Program-made: the position numbers and the translations under genes | Part shown: positions 25,509-32,650 of the stretch, piece after piece | Layout: each line of letters opens with the position of its first letter | How positions within the stretch are numbered: position 1 is the first letter of the stretch | Source of the DNA: Stenotrophobium sp040387055 | Lineage (GTDB): Bacteria; Pseudomonadota; Gammaproteobacteria; Nevskiales; Nevskiaceae | NCBI GenBank assembly: GCA_040387055.1 | Contig: JAZKEM010000140.1 | Span: 1-46,043 of the forward strand | Length of the DNA: 46,043 nucleotides | Reading direction: 5' to 3' | Notes under the pieces: generated by a model | Told to the model about the DNA's origin: nothing | Seen by the model: only the letters and a program-made list of their open reading frames with translations | The model's database searches: none

Positions 25509-25553
25509 ATTATGGATTATCGATAATATTTATCAAGCTGAATTTTCCAGCTT
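25509..25553 (-). promoter_or_regulatory. Predicted promoter and operators of the RND operon
   Basis: On the minus strand, TTGATA (25531-25536) and CATAAT (25509-25514) are spaced 16 bp apart. The perfect palindrome ATTATCGATAAT (25516-25527) fills the spacer. A second, imperfect 19-bp palindrome (25535-25553, arms AAGCTG/CAGCTT) overlaps the -35 box. This layout suits repression by the dimeric GntR protein of the same operon. Confidence 0.55.
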
Positions 25554-25634
25554 TACATTACGTAGCAGGAAAAATCAGTGGAATTGACCTTGCGTAAAGG
25601 TCTTTAGATGCTGTTTATAAAGAGATTTTTTCTC

Positions 25635-27311
25635 TTATGCGGCGCGGGCAGGGCGTTCTGAAAGCATTGAGCGGGGACGTAAACGTCTCCACAAAAGGCC
25701 TGCCATAGCCATCAAGAAGAGCCCCAAAAGCATCGAGCCCGACATGGCGCCGCCGCCAATGCCACTGCGGCCACCGGTGCCGATCGAGAGGATCTCGGAA
25801 TCGGTGCATCCGGCACGAATATCTTCACAGACATGCTTACCGCCGCCGCGGTCCGGGAAGCTGCGTGCCGAGCGGGAATAGAAGCTCAATTTGTTGCGAC
25901 CCTGCTCGCCGTCATCGTCGAGCAGGCGCGCATCGGCAGTTTTATAGCCGACTTCATTTGAATGCTTGAGCCAGCGATCAAACCAAGCCAGCGAGTAATG
26001 CTGCGCCAGCGGATTGCCCCAGCCGCCAACGCAGCGATTGTTCTCGACCTTTGGACACCAGCTGCTGGCAGGGAATCCGGGAATCTGCGACCACTCAAAA
26101 TGGGTGCTGCCACGGATTGTCAGCTCGAACACCGGGACGCCAGCTTTTTTCCATGCGGCGTATGCCCTTTTATTGCCTTCTGGGTCAGGTGGCTGGGTGT
26201 AAGGAACAGGAGCCAATCCGTATTCAGAGGTTTGTCCCATTGCTGGAACGCGGATGCCGAATTTGGGACTGCTACCCGCAGATGGGGCGCTCAATGAGTC
26301 CCAAGCTACAGCGACTTTGACGGGATTGCTGTTATCCATTTTGCCCGGCCAAGGATCTGCGCCTGGAGCGCCATAACCTTGCACGATCGAAACGCCGCGT
26401 GCGCCCAGCGAGTGCCCGGCGATGCCAAGGCGTTTCATGTCGATACGATCAATGATCGGATTGTAGGCAGCGACGGGCGTTGGATAAGTGCTGGCGCAAG
26501 TGATGTTGTGCGGATAAGGCGCAACAGAACTGGAACGGAAGAAATCGATAGCGTTGACGAAGCCTGTCCAGAACACGCTGGAATCGATGTTGCTGCCTTG
26601 AGCTCCCGTTGGTGTTTGTTGATCAGAGCGACCTTGGCCGCGTGGATCAAACGTCATCACCGCATAACCATTGCGCACGAGTAGTTGTGCCATCCACCAA
26701 TACAAAGGTTCGGGTGCTTGCACCGAACCATTTTCAATCACAACCGCAGGCAGCTTGGAGCCCGCGTGCGAACCTTTGGGTGCCCACACGCGACCTGACA
26801 GACGCGCACATCCATCGTCATAAAACACAACTGGAATCACATCGGCTTCATCGGTGTAGAAGCTGTCAGTGCCGGGATAACGGAATGGATCGCCAGAGCA
26901 GGGGCCGACCCAACTTGTGCAAAGTGGAGTGAGCGGAGTGTTGAGCGAAAGGGCGATGGCGTTCGCCGGGTTCGCCTGAATTTGGGTGATGGCATCCTGC
27001 ACCACGAGCGCTGCCGCAGCAGGCGTGGTGGCCGCAGCGATGAGCGCATTGGTGACTGGCGTTGAAGCGAGTAGCCAACTCGGATCAGCGAGGCCGCGCA
27101 GTGTGTAGCTCAGCGCATTGGCAACGGATTGCTGTGCCCATGGCACGGCGAAAGCGGGATTCGTGACTTCTTCGACGGGCGCTTGCAGCACCATCGCGTA
27201 ATTCGTTGCTTCGCGTTGTACCCATTCTGGAGATGGATACGCCGGGCCTTCTGGAATGGCACGGGCAAGGCTAGGCACAAGCATTAAAGCCAGCAGTACA
27301 ACTTTTTTCAT
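25635..27311 (-). CDS. Exported alpha/beta hydrolase with GlyGly-CTERM-like tail
   Basis: The 558-residue protein has a signal peptide (about 1-18, ending SLARA) and an N-terminal helical extension. An alpha/beta hydrolase domain has nucleophile S301 in GHSLGARG, a preceding FDPRGQGRSDQ loop and a late histidine in RGSTHFEW. It should hydrolyse an ester or amide, with unknown substrate. The C-terminus (about 513-558) is Gly-rich, then a single hydrophobic helix, then RRLRPR. This is the tripartite form of a GlyGly-CTERM sorting signal processed by rhombosortase. GGGGAG before the ATG at 27311 supports this start over one five codons earlier. It lies downstream of the LuxR-type gene on the same strand. 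Confidence 0.8.
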   Translation of the reverse strand: MKKVVLLALMLVPSLARAIPEGPAYPSPEWVQREATNYAMVLQAPVEEVTNPAFAVPWAQQSVANALSYTLRGLADPSWLLASTPVTNALIAAATTPAAAALVVQDAITQIQANPANAIALSLNTPLTPLCTSWVGPCSGDPFRYPGTDSFYTDEADVIPVVFYDDGCARLSGRVWAPKGSHAGSKLPAVVIENGSVQAPEPLYWWMAQLLVRNGYAVMTFDPRGQGRSDQQTPTGAQGSNIDSSVFWTGFVNAIDFFRSSSVAPYPHNITCASTYPTPVAAYNPIIDRIDMKRLGIAGHSLGARGVSIVQGYGAPGADPWPGKMDNSNPVKVAVAWDSLSAPSAGSSPKFGIRVPAMGQTSEYGLAPVPYTQPPDPEGNKRAYAAWKKAGVPVFELTIRGSTHFEWSQIPGFPASSWCPKVENNRCVGGWGNPLAQHYSLAWFDRWLKHSNEVGYKTADARLLDDDGEQGRNKLSFYSRSARSFPDRGGGKHVCEDIRAGCTDSEILSIGTGGRSGIGGGAMSGSMLLGLFLMAMAGLLWRRLRPRSMLSERPARAA

Positions 27312-27358
27312 TTTCTCTCCCCGCATTCAGCGCGAATTGGCCATTTATAACGGCTCTT

Positions 27359-27383
27359 AAACGCCACCCCTTTGTGGACGTTT
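27359..27383 (-). promoter_or_regulatory. Hairpin between the LuxR-type and hydrolase genes
   Basis: AAACGCCAC (27359-27367) pairs with GTGGACGTTT (27374-27383), with one bulged base and a 6-base loop. It could be a weak terminator for the LuxR-type gene or part of the hydrolase leader. The T-run after it is poor. Confidence 0.35.
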
Positions 27384-27421
27384 TTATGACGCTGTTTAAA
27401 TAATTTTTGTAATTAAAACTT

Positions 27422-28369
27422 TTAATCTTCTACTTGAGTGGGCGCAGCCGGGGCAGATTCTGCTGGCGTGCGAACCTGTTCGATTAATTCTTCGCGGCGG
27501 TAAATGCCAAGCTTCTTATAGATACGCGAAGCGTGATTAGCCACCGTTGAGACTGCAATGCCGTATTGGCGTGCGACGGTCTTGAAGGTTTTGCCGCTGC
27601 CCAGTGCGCGCGCAATTTCGCGCTCACGAGGTGACAGGCCGTCCAAAGGCAAGCTGCGGCGCAGATGCAAAATGTACAAAGGGCCATCGCGTGTGACGCG
27701 GAAATGCAGCGACCCGTTCATGAAAGAGCCATTCGTTTCCAACGCTTCTCGTGGCAGCGCGCAGGGCAGCATGGTGAAATGGCTATTGCCGTAATTTTCA
27801 GTGAGCAAGTTCATGAAGCGCTGCGATGCGGCGTAGATTGCGCCGTGTTCATCCACCATTGCGGCTGCCCCGCGACTGGGGCGGCCAAGGTTATGCAGCC
27901 ATTCATCACGCTGGATGAAATGACGCAAGGCCAATGTGCTGGCTTCCACCATGTGGCTCAAGGCGCGGTTGATCGTGGCGTTATCTTTTAACTGCTTGCC
28001 AGCAGTAAATCTCAACAGAATGGTGCTAACCAGTTCAGCGCCACCGCGGTGCGAATAATGAACCGCGTAGCCGCTTTGAGCTTGAGGAATCGTCGTGTCG
28101 ACCAATTTTGCGGGTAGCTCTTCCATGCTCAAGTGGTGATTGCCTTTAGGCATCTCCAAGCCGAGCAGCTGTTTGCTATTCATGCCCGTGGGCTTGGGGT
28201 ATTCGATAAAGCTGCCGCTTAAGGCCGTGCTGGAATAGCTATGCCAAGACACGCTGACGGCGCCTGTCCATTCGCACAGGATCCGTAACGCATGCGGTCG
28301 GAAGCTCTGCCAATCATCCTCGATGGCAGCGGTGTATAGAGACTGGATGACACGATCTAGGTCAGCCAT
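27422..28369 (-). CDS. LuxR-type helix-turn-helix transcriptional regulator
   Basis: The 315-residue protein has an N-terminal region of about 230 residues without a recognised sensor family, possibly PAS-like around AAAMVDEHGAIYAASQRF. A C-terminal GerE-type helix-turn-helix (about 240-300) contains LSPREREIARALGSGKTF and VANHASRIYKKLGI. A short Ala/Pro tail ends it. No receiver aspartate is present, so it is not a response regulator. It precedes the exported hydrolase gene by 110 bp on the same strand and is a plausible regulator of it. AAGGA six bases before the ATG supports the start. The 87-bp gap upstream has no gene. Confidence 0.85.
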   Translation of the reverse strand: MADLDRVIQSLYTAAIEDDWQSFRPHALRILCEWTGAVSVSWHSYSSTALSGSFIEYPKPTGMNSKQLLGLEMPKGNHHLSMEELPAKLVDTTIPQAQSGYAVHYSHRGGAELVSTILLRFTAGKQLKDNATINRALSHMVEASTLALRHFIQRDEWLHNLGRPSRGAAAMVDEHGAIYAASQRFMNLLTENYGNSHFTMLPCALPREALETNGSFMNGSLHFRVTRDGPLYILHLRRSLPLDGLSPREREIARALGSGKTFKTVARQYGIAVSTVANHASRIYKKLGIYRREELIEQVRTPAESAPAAPTQVED

Positions 28370-28456
28370 ACGCGATCCTTGCTTGTTTTAATTAGATGGG
28401 ACGGTTGTAGATATACCATAGCCCGCACGATTTGAACGATACCTGATCGATACTTG

Positions 28457-28897
28457 CTATAGATAGGAGCCCAAAAGACGTGAAAGGGCAGGCATTGCAG
28501 CCAAAACCTCTCTCTGGGCATCGCCGCGCATGCGGGTATAGGTGGATTTGACGGTGGCGCTGTCGCTTTGGCCTGCACGCTGGTCGGCGACCTCGAGCAA
28601 GGCATCGGTCGCCCCTTGGGCGTGTTTTTGCATAAATGTGCCAAAGTCGGATTGGCGCGAGCGCTGAAACTCCTGATAGAGCGGTTCTAGCGCGCTGATG
28701 AACTCAGGCAGTAGCTTGGCGGTGGCGCGCTCGATAATTCCGGGCTTGGCGCGCTTGAGCATCGACAAGCCGGTTTTGAGAGCCATGCCCTTGAGGCCGC
28801 TGCGGCTGGCAATGTGCGACTCAATCAGTTCAACGCAATCGGCAATCACCGCCTTTTTGTGTTGTGATGCCAATAGAATATCCGCCAATCCCTTCAT
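28457..28897 (-). CDS. DUF6918-like small cytoplasmic protein
   Basis: The 146-residue, mostly helical protein has no signal peptide or membrane helix. Its pattern matches, from memory, the DUF6918 family known from actinobacteria and some proteobacteria. Matching elements are LADILLASQHKKAVIADCV at the start, a middle KRAKPGIIERATAKLLPEF, and a late block with the FGTFMQK motif and a DALLEVADQRA segment. Function is unknown. AGGAAAGG lies upstream of its ATG. The start codon is only 12 bp from that of the divergent ABC1-kinase gene, so each gene's promoter must lie inside the other's coding region. This suggests joint control and perhaps joint function. Confidence 0.7.
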   Translation of the reverse strand: MKGLADILLASQHKKAVIADCVELIESHIASRSGLKGMALKTGLSMLKRAKPGIIERATAKLLPEFISALEPLYQEFQRSRQSDFGTFMQKHAQGATDALLEVADQRAGQSDSATVKSTYTRMRGDAQREVLAAMPALSRLLGSYL

Positions 28898-28909
28898 TAA
28901 ACCTTTCCT

Positions 28910-30328
28910 ATGGCTGTCGACAAAAACGATAAAAACAACGGTTCGAAGGGTAGCATTTCATCGCTCAAAACCAAGCCCTTGGAACGCAATATTGCCTTGG
29001 CTCGGCTAGGCATGGGCGCGGGCGCCAAAATTGCGGCGCATTCGATTGCCAATATTTTCCGCGGGGAGAATCGTAAAACGCAGGCAGACCGCGATTTTTA
29101 CGAACGTCAGGCCCGCATCCTTGCTGACGAACTCGGCAAGCTCAAAGGCAGCGTGATGAAAGCGGGGCAGATGCTGTCGCTTTATGGACAGTATTTTTTG
29201 CCGGAAGAAGCCGTCGCCGTGCTGTCGCAACTACAAGACAACACACCTGCAGTTCATTGGAAAGTGGTGGCGCCAGTTCTGCTGAAGTCTTTGGGCCGCG
29301 CGCGACTGGCCGAACTCGACATTGATGAAACGCCAATCGCTGCTGCCTCGCTGGGTCAGGCACACAAGGCGCGCCGTAAAAAAGATGGTCTCGAACTGTG
29401 CGTGAAGATTCAGTATCCGGGCGTTGCCAGCGCGATTGAAAGCGATATCAAAACTTTGTCGCGTCTGTTGATGATGACGCGACTGACGCCGAAGGAATTG
29501 GATCTAGCCCCAGTGTTTGCCGAAGTACGCGAGATGTTGCTGCGCGAAGTGGATTACAAAAGTGAGCGTCGTTTCACTGAGAGCTTTGCTGAGAAACTCA
29601 AAGGCGATTCACGCTTTGCTGTGCCGCAGGTCATTCCTGAATACAGCAACGACATGGTGTTGACCACCACGTTTGAAGAAGGCGTGAGCGTGCGTGACAG
29701 TGAAGTGCAGGAGCTCTCACAAGAGCGCCGCAATAAATTGTCTTGGGCATTTTTGGAATTGTTCCTGATTGAATTTTTCCAGTGGGGCATGGTTCAGTCG
29801 GACCCGCACTTTGGAAATTACCGCATACGTCCGGACGGCAAGGGTGGCGATCAGATTGTGTTGCTCGATTTTGGCGCCACGCGTCTTTATCAGCGCCCAT
29901 TCATTAATAGCTATGCCGGCATCGTCAGCGGCGCCATGGCACATGATCGTGAACGCATCATTAAAGGTGCACATGAAATCGGTTTGATGAAAGCTGGATT
30001 TCCGCAATCAGTGCTTGATGCGTTTTCGCAGATGTGTGAACTGATTGTTGAACCGTTTGATTTGCACGAGCAGGGCCGCACACCGCCTTGGTTGTTAAAT
30101 GCCCGCGGCGAATATCGTTGGCACGACAGTGATTTGCCGATGCGCGCGGGTAAAGTTGCCGCGATGAACGCGTTATCGGTGTATTTTCGTGTGCCACCAC
30201 GAGAAATCGTGTTCCTGCATCGCCGTTTAGCGGGTGTTTTCATCATGCTGGCGACATTAGGCGCAGAATTGAATTCGCACGATCTACTATTGCGCTATTT
30301 GTCGCCTTCCGCACAGACGGAAGGGTAG
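28910..30328 (+). CDS. ABC1/UbiB-family atypical kinase
   Basis: The 472-residue protein shows the signature features of the ABC1 (UbiB/ADCK) family. These are the KxGQ motif (GSVMKAGQMLSLYG), the Ala-rich nucleotide loop AAASLGQAHKA, a lysine in VKIQYPGV, and the metal-binding LDFGATR. Members act as ATPases or kinases in ubiquinone biosynthesis or lipid homeostasis. No other ubi genes are nearby, and it lacks the C-terminal membrane helices of true UbiB, so a lipid-related role is as likely. No Shine-Dalgarno precedes the ATG at 28910. The transcript may be leaderless, or translated from within the overlapping divergent region. Confidence 0.87.
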   Translation: MAVDKNDKNNGSKGSISSLKTKPLERNIALARLGMGAGAKIAAHSIANIFRGENRKTQADRDFYERQARILADELGKLKGSVMKAGQMLSLYGQYFLPEEAVAVLSQLQDNTPAVHWKVVAPVLLKSLGRARLAELDIDETPIAAASLGQAHKARRKKDGLELCVKIQYPGVASAIESDIKTLSRLLMMTRLTPKELDLAPVFAEVREMLLREVDYKSERRFTESFAEKLKGDSRFAVPQVIPEYSNDMVLTTTFEEGVSVRDSEVQELSQERRNKLSWAFLELFLIEFFQWGMVQSDPHFGNYRIRPDGKGGDQIVLLDFGATRLYQRPFINSYAGIVSGAMAHDRERIIKGAHEIGLMKAGFPQSVLDAFSQMCELIVEPFDLHEQGRTPPWLLNARGEYRWHDSDLPMRAGKVAAMNALSVYFRVPPREIVFLHRRLAGVFIMLATLGAELNSHDLLLRYLSPSAQTEG

Positions 30329-30384
30329 TGCCTTCACTAAAATTTTATGGTGCACTGCGATAGAAATATATTGTGGCTATGCGG

Positions 30385-30413
30385 TTGGCAGTACTAGCAT
30401 TATTCGATAGCAT
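30385..30413 (+). promoter_or_regulatory. Predicted sigma-70 promoter of the DUF1329 gene
   Basis: TTGGCA (30385-30390) and TAGCAT (30408-30413) are separated by the optimal 17 bp. This would give a leader of about 68 nt ending in GAGGAG. The rest of the 160-bp gap (30329-30488) has no other feature that I can support. Confidence 0.5.
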
Positions 30414-30488
30414 CCTGCATTCGCAGTAGTGTGTAGGCAACGACGCAACTTATAGCTGCGCGAGATTTATTCCCGAGGAGAAGTTCGT

Positions 30489-31844
30489 ATGATGAAGAAG
30501 ATAGCTACGCTCGCTGGCGTGCTGGCTCTGAGCCTTGTCGCTCAGCAGGCAGGCGCTAAAGTTGCTGCTGATGAAGCAGCTAAACTTGGCAAGGATCTGA
30601 CTCCTGTCGGCGCTGAAAAAGCTGCCAACAAGGAAGGCACCATCCCAGCTTGGACCCCACTGGGCCAGCAGGGTGCACTGAAAGGCGATTGGCCAAAGAA
30701 CGCTGAGTTCGATGCTGAAAAGCCGCTGTACACGATCACCAAAGCCAACATGGCGCAGTACGCGTCCAAGTTGTCAGACGGCCATCGCAAGCTGCTGTCG
30801 ACTTTCCCTAGCTACAAGATGAACGTTTATCCGTCGCACCGTCCTGTGACGTTCCCAGAGCCTATCCTCAAGGCAACGGCTGAGAACGCAGTAAACGCAG
30901 TGTTGAACGGCACCGACGATCCTGTTGGCGCCAAGCTCGGCTTCCCGTTCCCGATTCCTAAGAACGGCGCTGAACCAATCTGGAACCATAAGCTCAAGTG
31001 GCGCGGTGAAGTCGGTACTCGCTACAACAACCAGATGATCGTGCAGCCGGACGGCAGCTTCCAGCCAACCAAGATCATTGAAGACGTGCAGTTCGATTAC
31101 GCCAGCATCAAGAACCCTCAGGTTCTGGACGCAGGTCACAAGCAGTTCCTACGCTATCTGTCGCGCACGGTTGCTCCGCCACGTCTGGCTGGTACGTTCA
31201 TTCTCGTTATTGAAAAAGCTTCAACCGGTAACGAAGGCCGCGCTGCTTGGCTCTACTCGCCAGGCCTCAAGCGTATCCGTCGCGCTCCATCGGTTTGCTG
31301 CGACAACCCGTACGAAGGTACGGACGGCAACCAGTTCTACGATCAGGTCGACATGTTTAACGGCGCTCTGGAACGTTACAACTGGAAGTTGGTTGGCAAG
31401 AAGGAAATGATCATTCCTTACAACTCCAACAAAATCGCTGGCAACACCGTCAAGTACAAGGACCTCGCTCGTCCTAAGCACTTGAACCAGGATCTGCCAC
31501 GTTATGAACTGCACCGCGTTTGGACTGTTGAAGCAACGCTGAAGGCCGGCACCAGCCACACCTTCAAGAAGCGCGTTCTGCAGCTCGACGAAGACAGCTG
31601 GAACATCGTTATGGCTGACAACTACGACAACCGCGATCAGCTCTTCCAGTTCCAGGAAGGTCACCTGATCTATGCACGTGGTCTGCAGGCAACGTCGACG
31701 GTTCCGGAAATTATTTATCACTTCAACTCCGGCCGTTACTTCGTCACCGCAGCATTTAACGAAGATGCTCCAATCGACAGTACTGTGAAGTACAGCGATG
31801 ACCACTTCACCGCTGCTGCTGTGCAGAAGATGACCACCAAGTAA
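30489..31844 (+). CDS. DUF1329 family secreted protein
   Basis: The 451-residue protein begins with a signal peptide (about 1-23, ending QQAGA). It matches DUF1329 throughout, from the early LGKDLTPVGAEKAANKEGT segment to a middle lipoprotein-carrier-like beta domain and a late NYDNRDQLFQFQEG. DUF1329 proteins are envelope proteins related to the LolA/LolB-type fold and are usually encoded with DUF1302 barrels and RND transporters in lipid or steroid degraders. Here it stands alone with its own promoter, a GAGGAG site and a strong terminator. Codons are strongly biased to the optimal set (AAC, TAC, TTC, CGT, CTG), more than in its neighbours, which points to very high expression. ATG 30492 is an alternative start. 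Confidence 0.85.
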   Translation: MMKKIATLAGVLALSLVAQQAGAKVAADEAAKLGKDLTPVGAEKAANKEGTIPAWTPLGQQGALKGDWPKNAEFDAEKPLYTITKANMAQYASKLSDGHRKLLSTFPSYKMNVYPSHRPVTFPEPILKATAENAVNAVLNGTDDPVGAKLGFPFPIPKNGAEPIWNHKLKWRGEVGTRYNNQMIVQPDGSFQPTKIIEDVQFDYASIKNPQVLDAGHKQFLRYLSRTVAPPRLAGTFILVIEKASTGNEGRAAWLYSPGLKRIRRAPSVCCDNPYEGTDGNQFYDQVDMFNGALERYNWKLVGKKEMIIPYNSNKIAGNTVKYKDLARPKHLNQDLPRYELHRVWTVEATLKAGTSHTFKKRVLQLDEDSWNIVMADNYDNRDQLFQFQEGHLIYARGLQATSTVPEIIYHFNSGRYFVTAAFNEDAPIDSTVKYSDDHFTAAAVQKMTTK

Positions 31845-31868
31845 GCGTTTAAATTTACCGTTGTCACT

Positions 31869-31901
31869 AAGGCCGCTGGAAGTTAATCTTCCAGCGGCCT
31901 T
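31869..31901 (+). terminator. Terminator after the DUF1329 gene
   Basis: A perfect 14-bp stem (31869-31882 with 31888-31901) closes a 5-base loop, 24 bp after the stop codon. The 3' side is T/A-rich. Confidence 0.85.
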
Positions 31902-31948
31902 ATCTATTTAGTGCAGCCCGCAACGAACAAAAAATACAGGGAGAATTT

Positions 31949-32446
31949 ATGGCAACGAAATTTGAAGATCGGCACGTACTGAACAAGCCTGCTGACACAG
32001 TGATCAAGATGTATACCGATCAGGCTTTTTTTGAGCGCAAGTACAAAGCGCTTGAAGGCTGGGACATTGAAGTGCTGCGCTGTGAAAAAACCGCCAAGCA
32101 GTTCAGCATCACTTGCAAGTACTCGATGAAATCCAGCAATCCTGATATTCCGGCATTTGCCCAGAAGATTCTCGGTACCACGGTCAACATCACGCAGACG
32201 GATGTTTGGGATATCGCCAAGAAAACCGGTCGCCTCGAAGTTGAAATCAAGGGCGCCCCGGTCAAGGTTACGGCTGACATGACGCTGAAGGATGAAGGCA
32301 AAGGTGCCGTCAATCTCTTCAAGTGGAATGCCAGCTGCAGCATCCCGTTGGTCGGTGGCAAAATTGAAGCCCTGATTGTCAAAGACATCAATGCCAAGTC
32401 GGCCAATGATATTGCGGTCACCAACAAGATTCTTGCGGATTACTAA
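31949..32446 (+). CDS. DUF2505 family protein
   Basis: The 165-residue cytoplasmic protein matches DUF2505, a family with a START/polyketide-cyclase-like (SRPBCC) fold thought to bind hydrophobic ligands. Supporting features are the N-terminal VLNKPADTVIKMYTDQAFF, characteristic of cavity-forming SRPBCC proteins, and a C-terminal amphipathic helix (GGKIEALIVKDINAKSANDI). No signal peptide or catalytic residues are visible. GGGAG lies upstream of the ATG. It is bounded by terminators on both sides, so it is probably its own transcript, although read-through from DUF1329 could occur. A lipid-handling role is suggested by fold and location only. Confidence 0.8.
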   Translation: MATKFEDRHVLNKPADTVIKMYTDQAFFERKYKALEGWDIEVLRCEKTAKQFSITCKYSMKSSNPDIPAFAQKILGTTVNITQTDVWDIAKKTGRLEVEIKGAPVKVTADMTLKDEGKGAVNLFKWNASCSIPLVGGKIEALIVKDINAKSANDIAVTNKILADY

Positions 32447-32458
32447 AGTAGATAAGCC

Positions 32459-32494
32459 AAAGCCCACGCATCAATCGATGCGTGGGCTTTTTTT
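32459..32494 (+). terminator. Rho-independent terminator after the DUF2505 gene
   Basis: A perfect 14-bp stem (32459-32472 with 32477-32490) has a 4-base loop. It is followed on the plus strand by a run of Ts that begins in the stem end. Confidence 0.95.
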
Positions 32495-32648
32495 ATGTAC
32501 AGGATGTACGGTATGTAGGCGGTGGCATGGATGCCAAGGAGCCTACAGATGTACAGGATGTACGGTATGTAGGCGGGCGCATGGTGAGGGTACGGATACC
32601 CGAAGTAGAGCAATGCAGGAGCAGTTGCCGAATGCGCAGGAGCCTACA
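32495..32648. repeat. Nested REP-like palindromic repeat cluster between DUF2505 and mutS
   Basis: A 28-bp sequence occurs twice without mismatch, at 32495-32522 and 32549-32576, with a 54-bp period. Within each copy a 9-bp unit (GATGTACAG, GATGTACGG, TATGTAGGC in copy 2) is repeated with variation. The arm TGTAGGC (32514-32520 and 32568-32574) pairs with GCCTACA (32541-32547 and 32642-32648), giving alternative hairpins. The inner arm GGCAT/ATGCC (32524-32535) extends the first hairpin, and GCGCAT/ATGCGC (32577-32582, 32633-32638) extends the second. The cluster starts at the terminator and ends at the mutS stop codon. It looks like an extragenic palindromic element rather than a gene. Confidence 0.75.
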
Positions 32649-32650
32649 AG

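Noticed and set aside
32495..32576. Possible two-repeat CRISPR array (28-bp repeats, 26-bp spacer)
   Set aside because: Only two copies are present. The spacer itself forms part of a hairpin with the repeat, 9-bp sub-repeats are present, and no cas genes are in the window.
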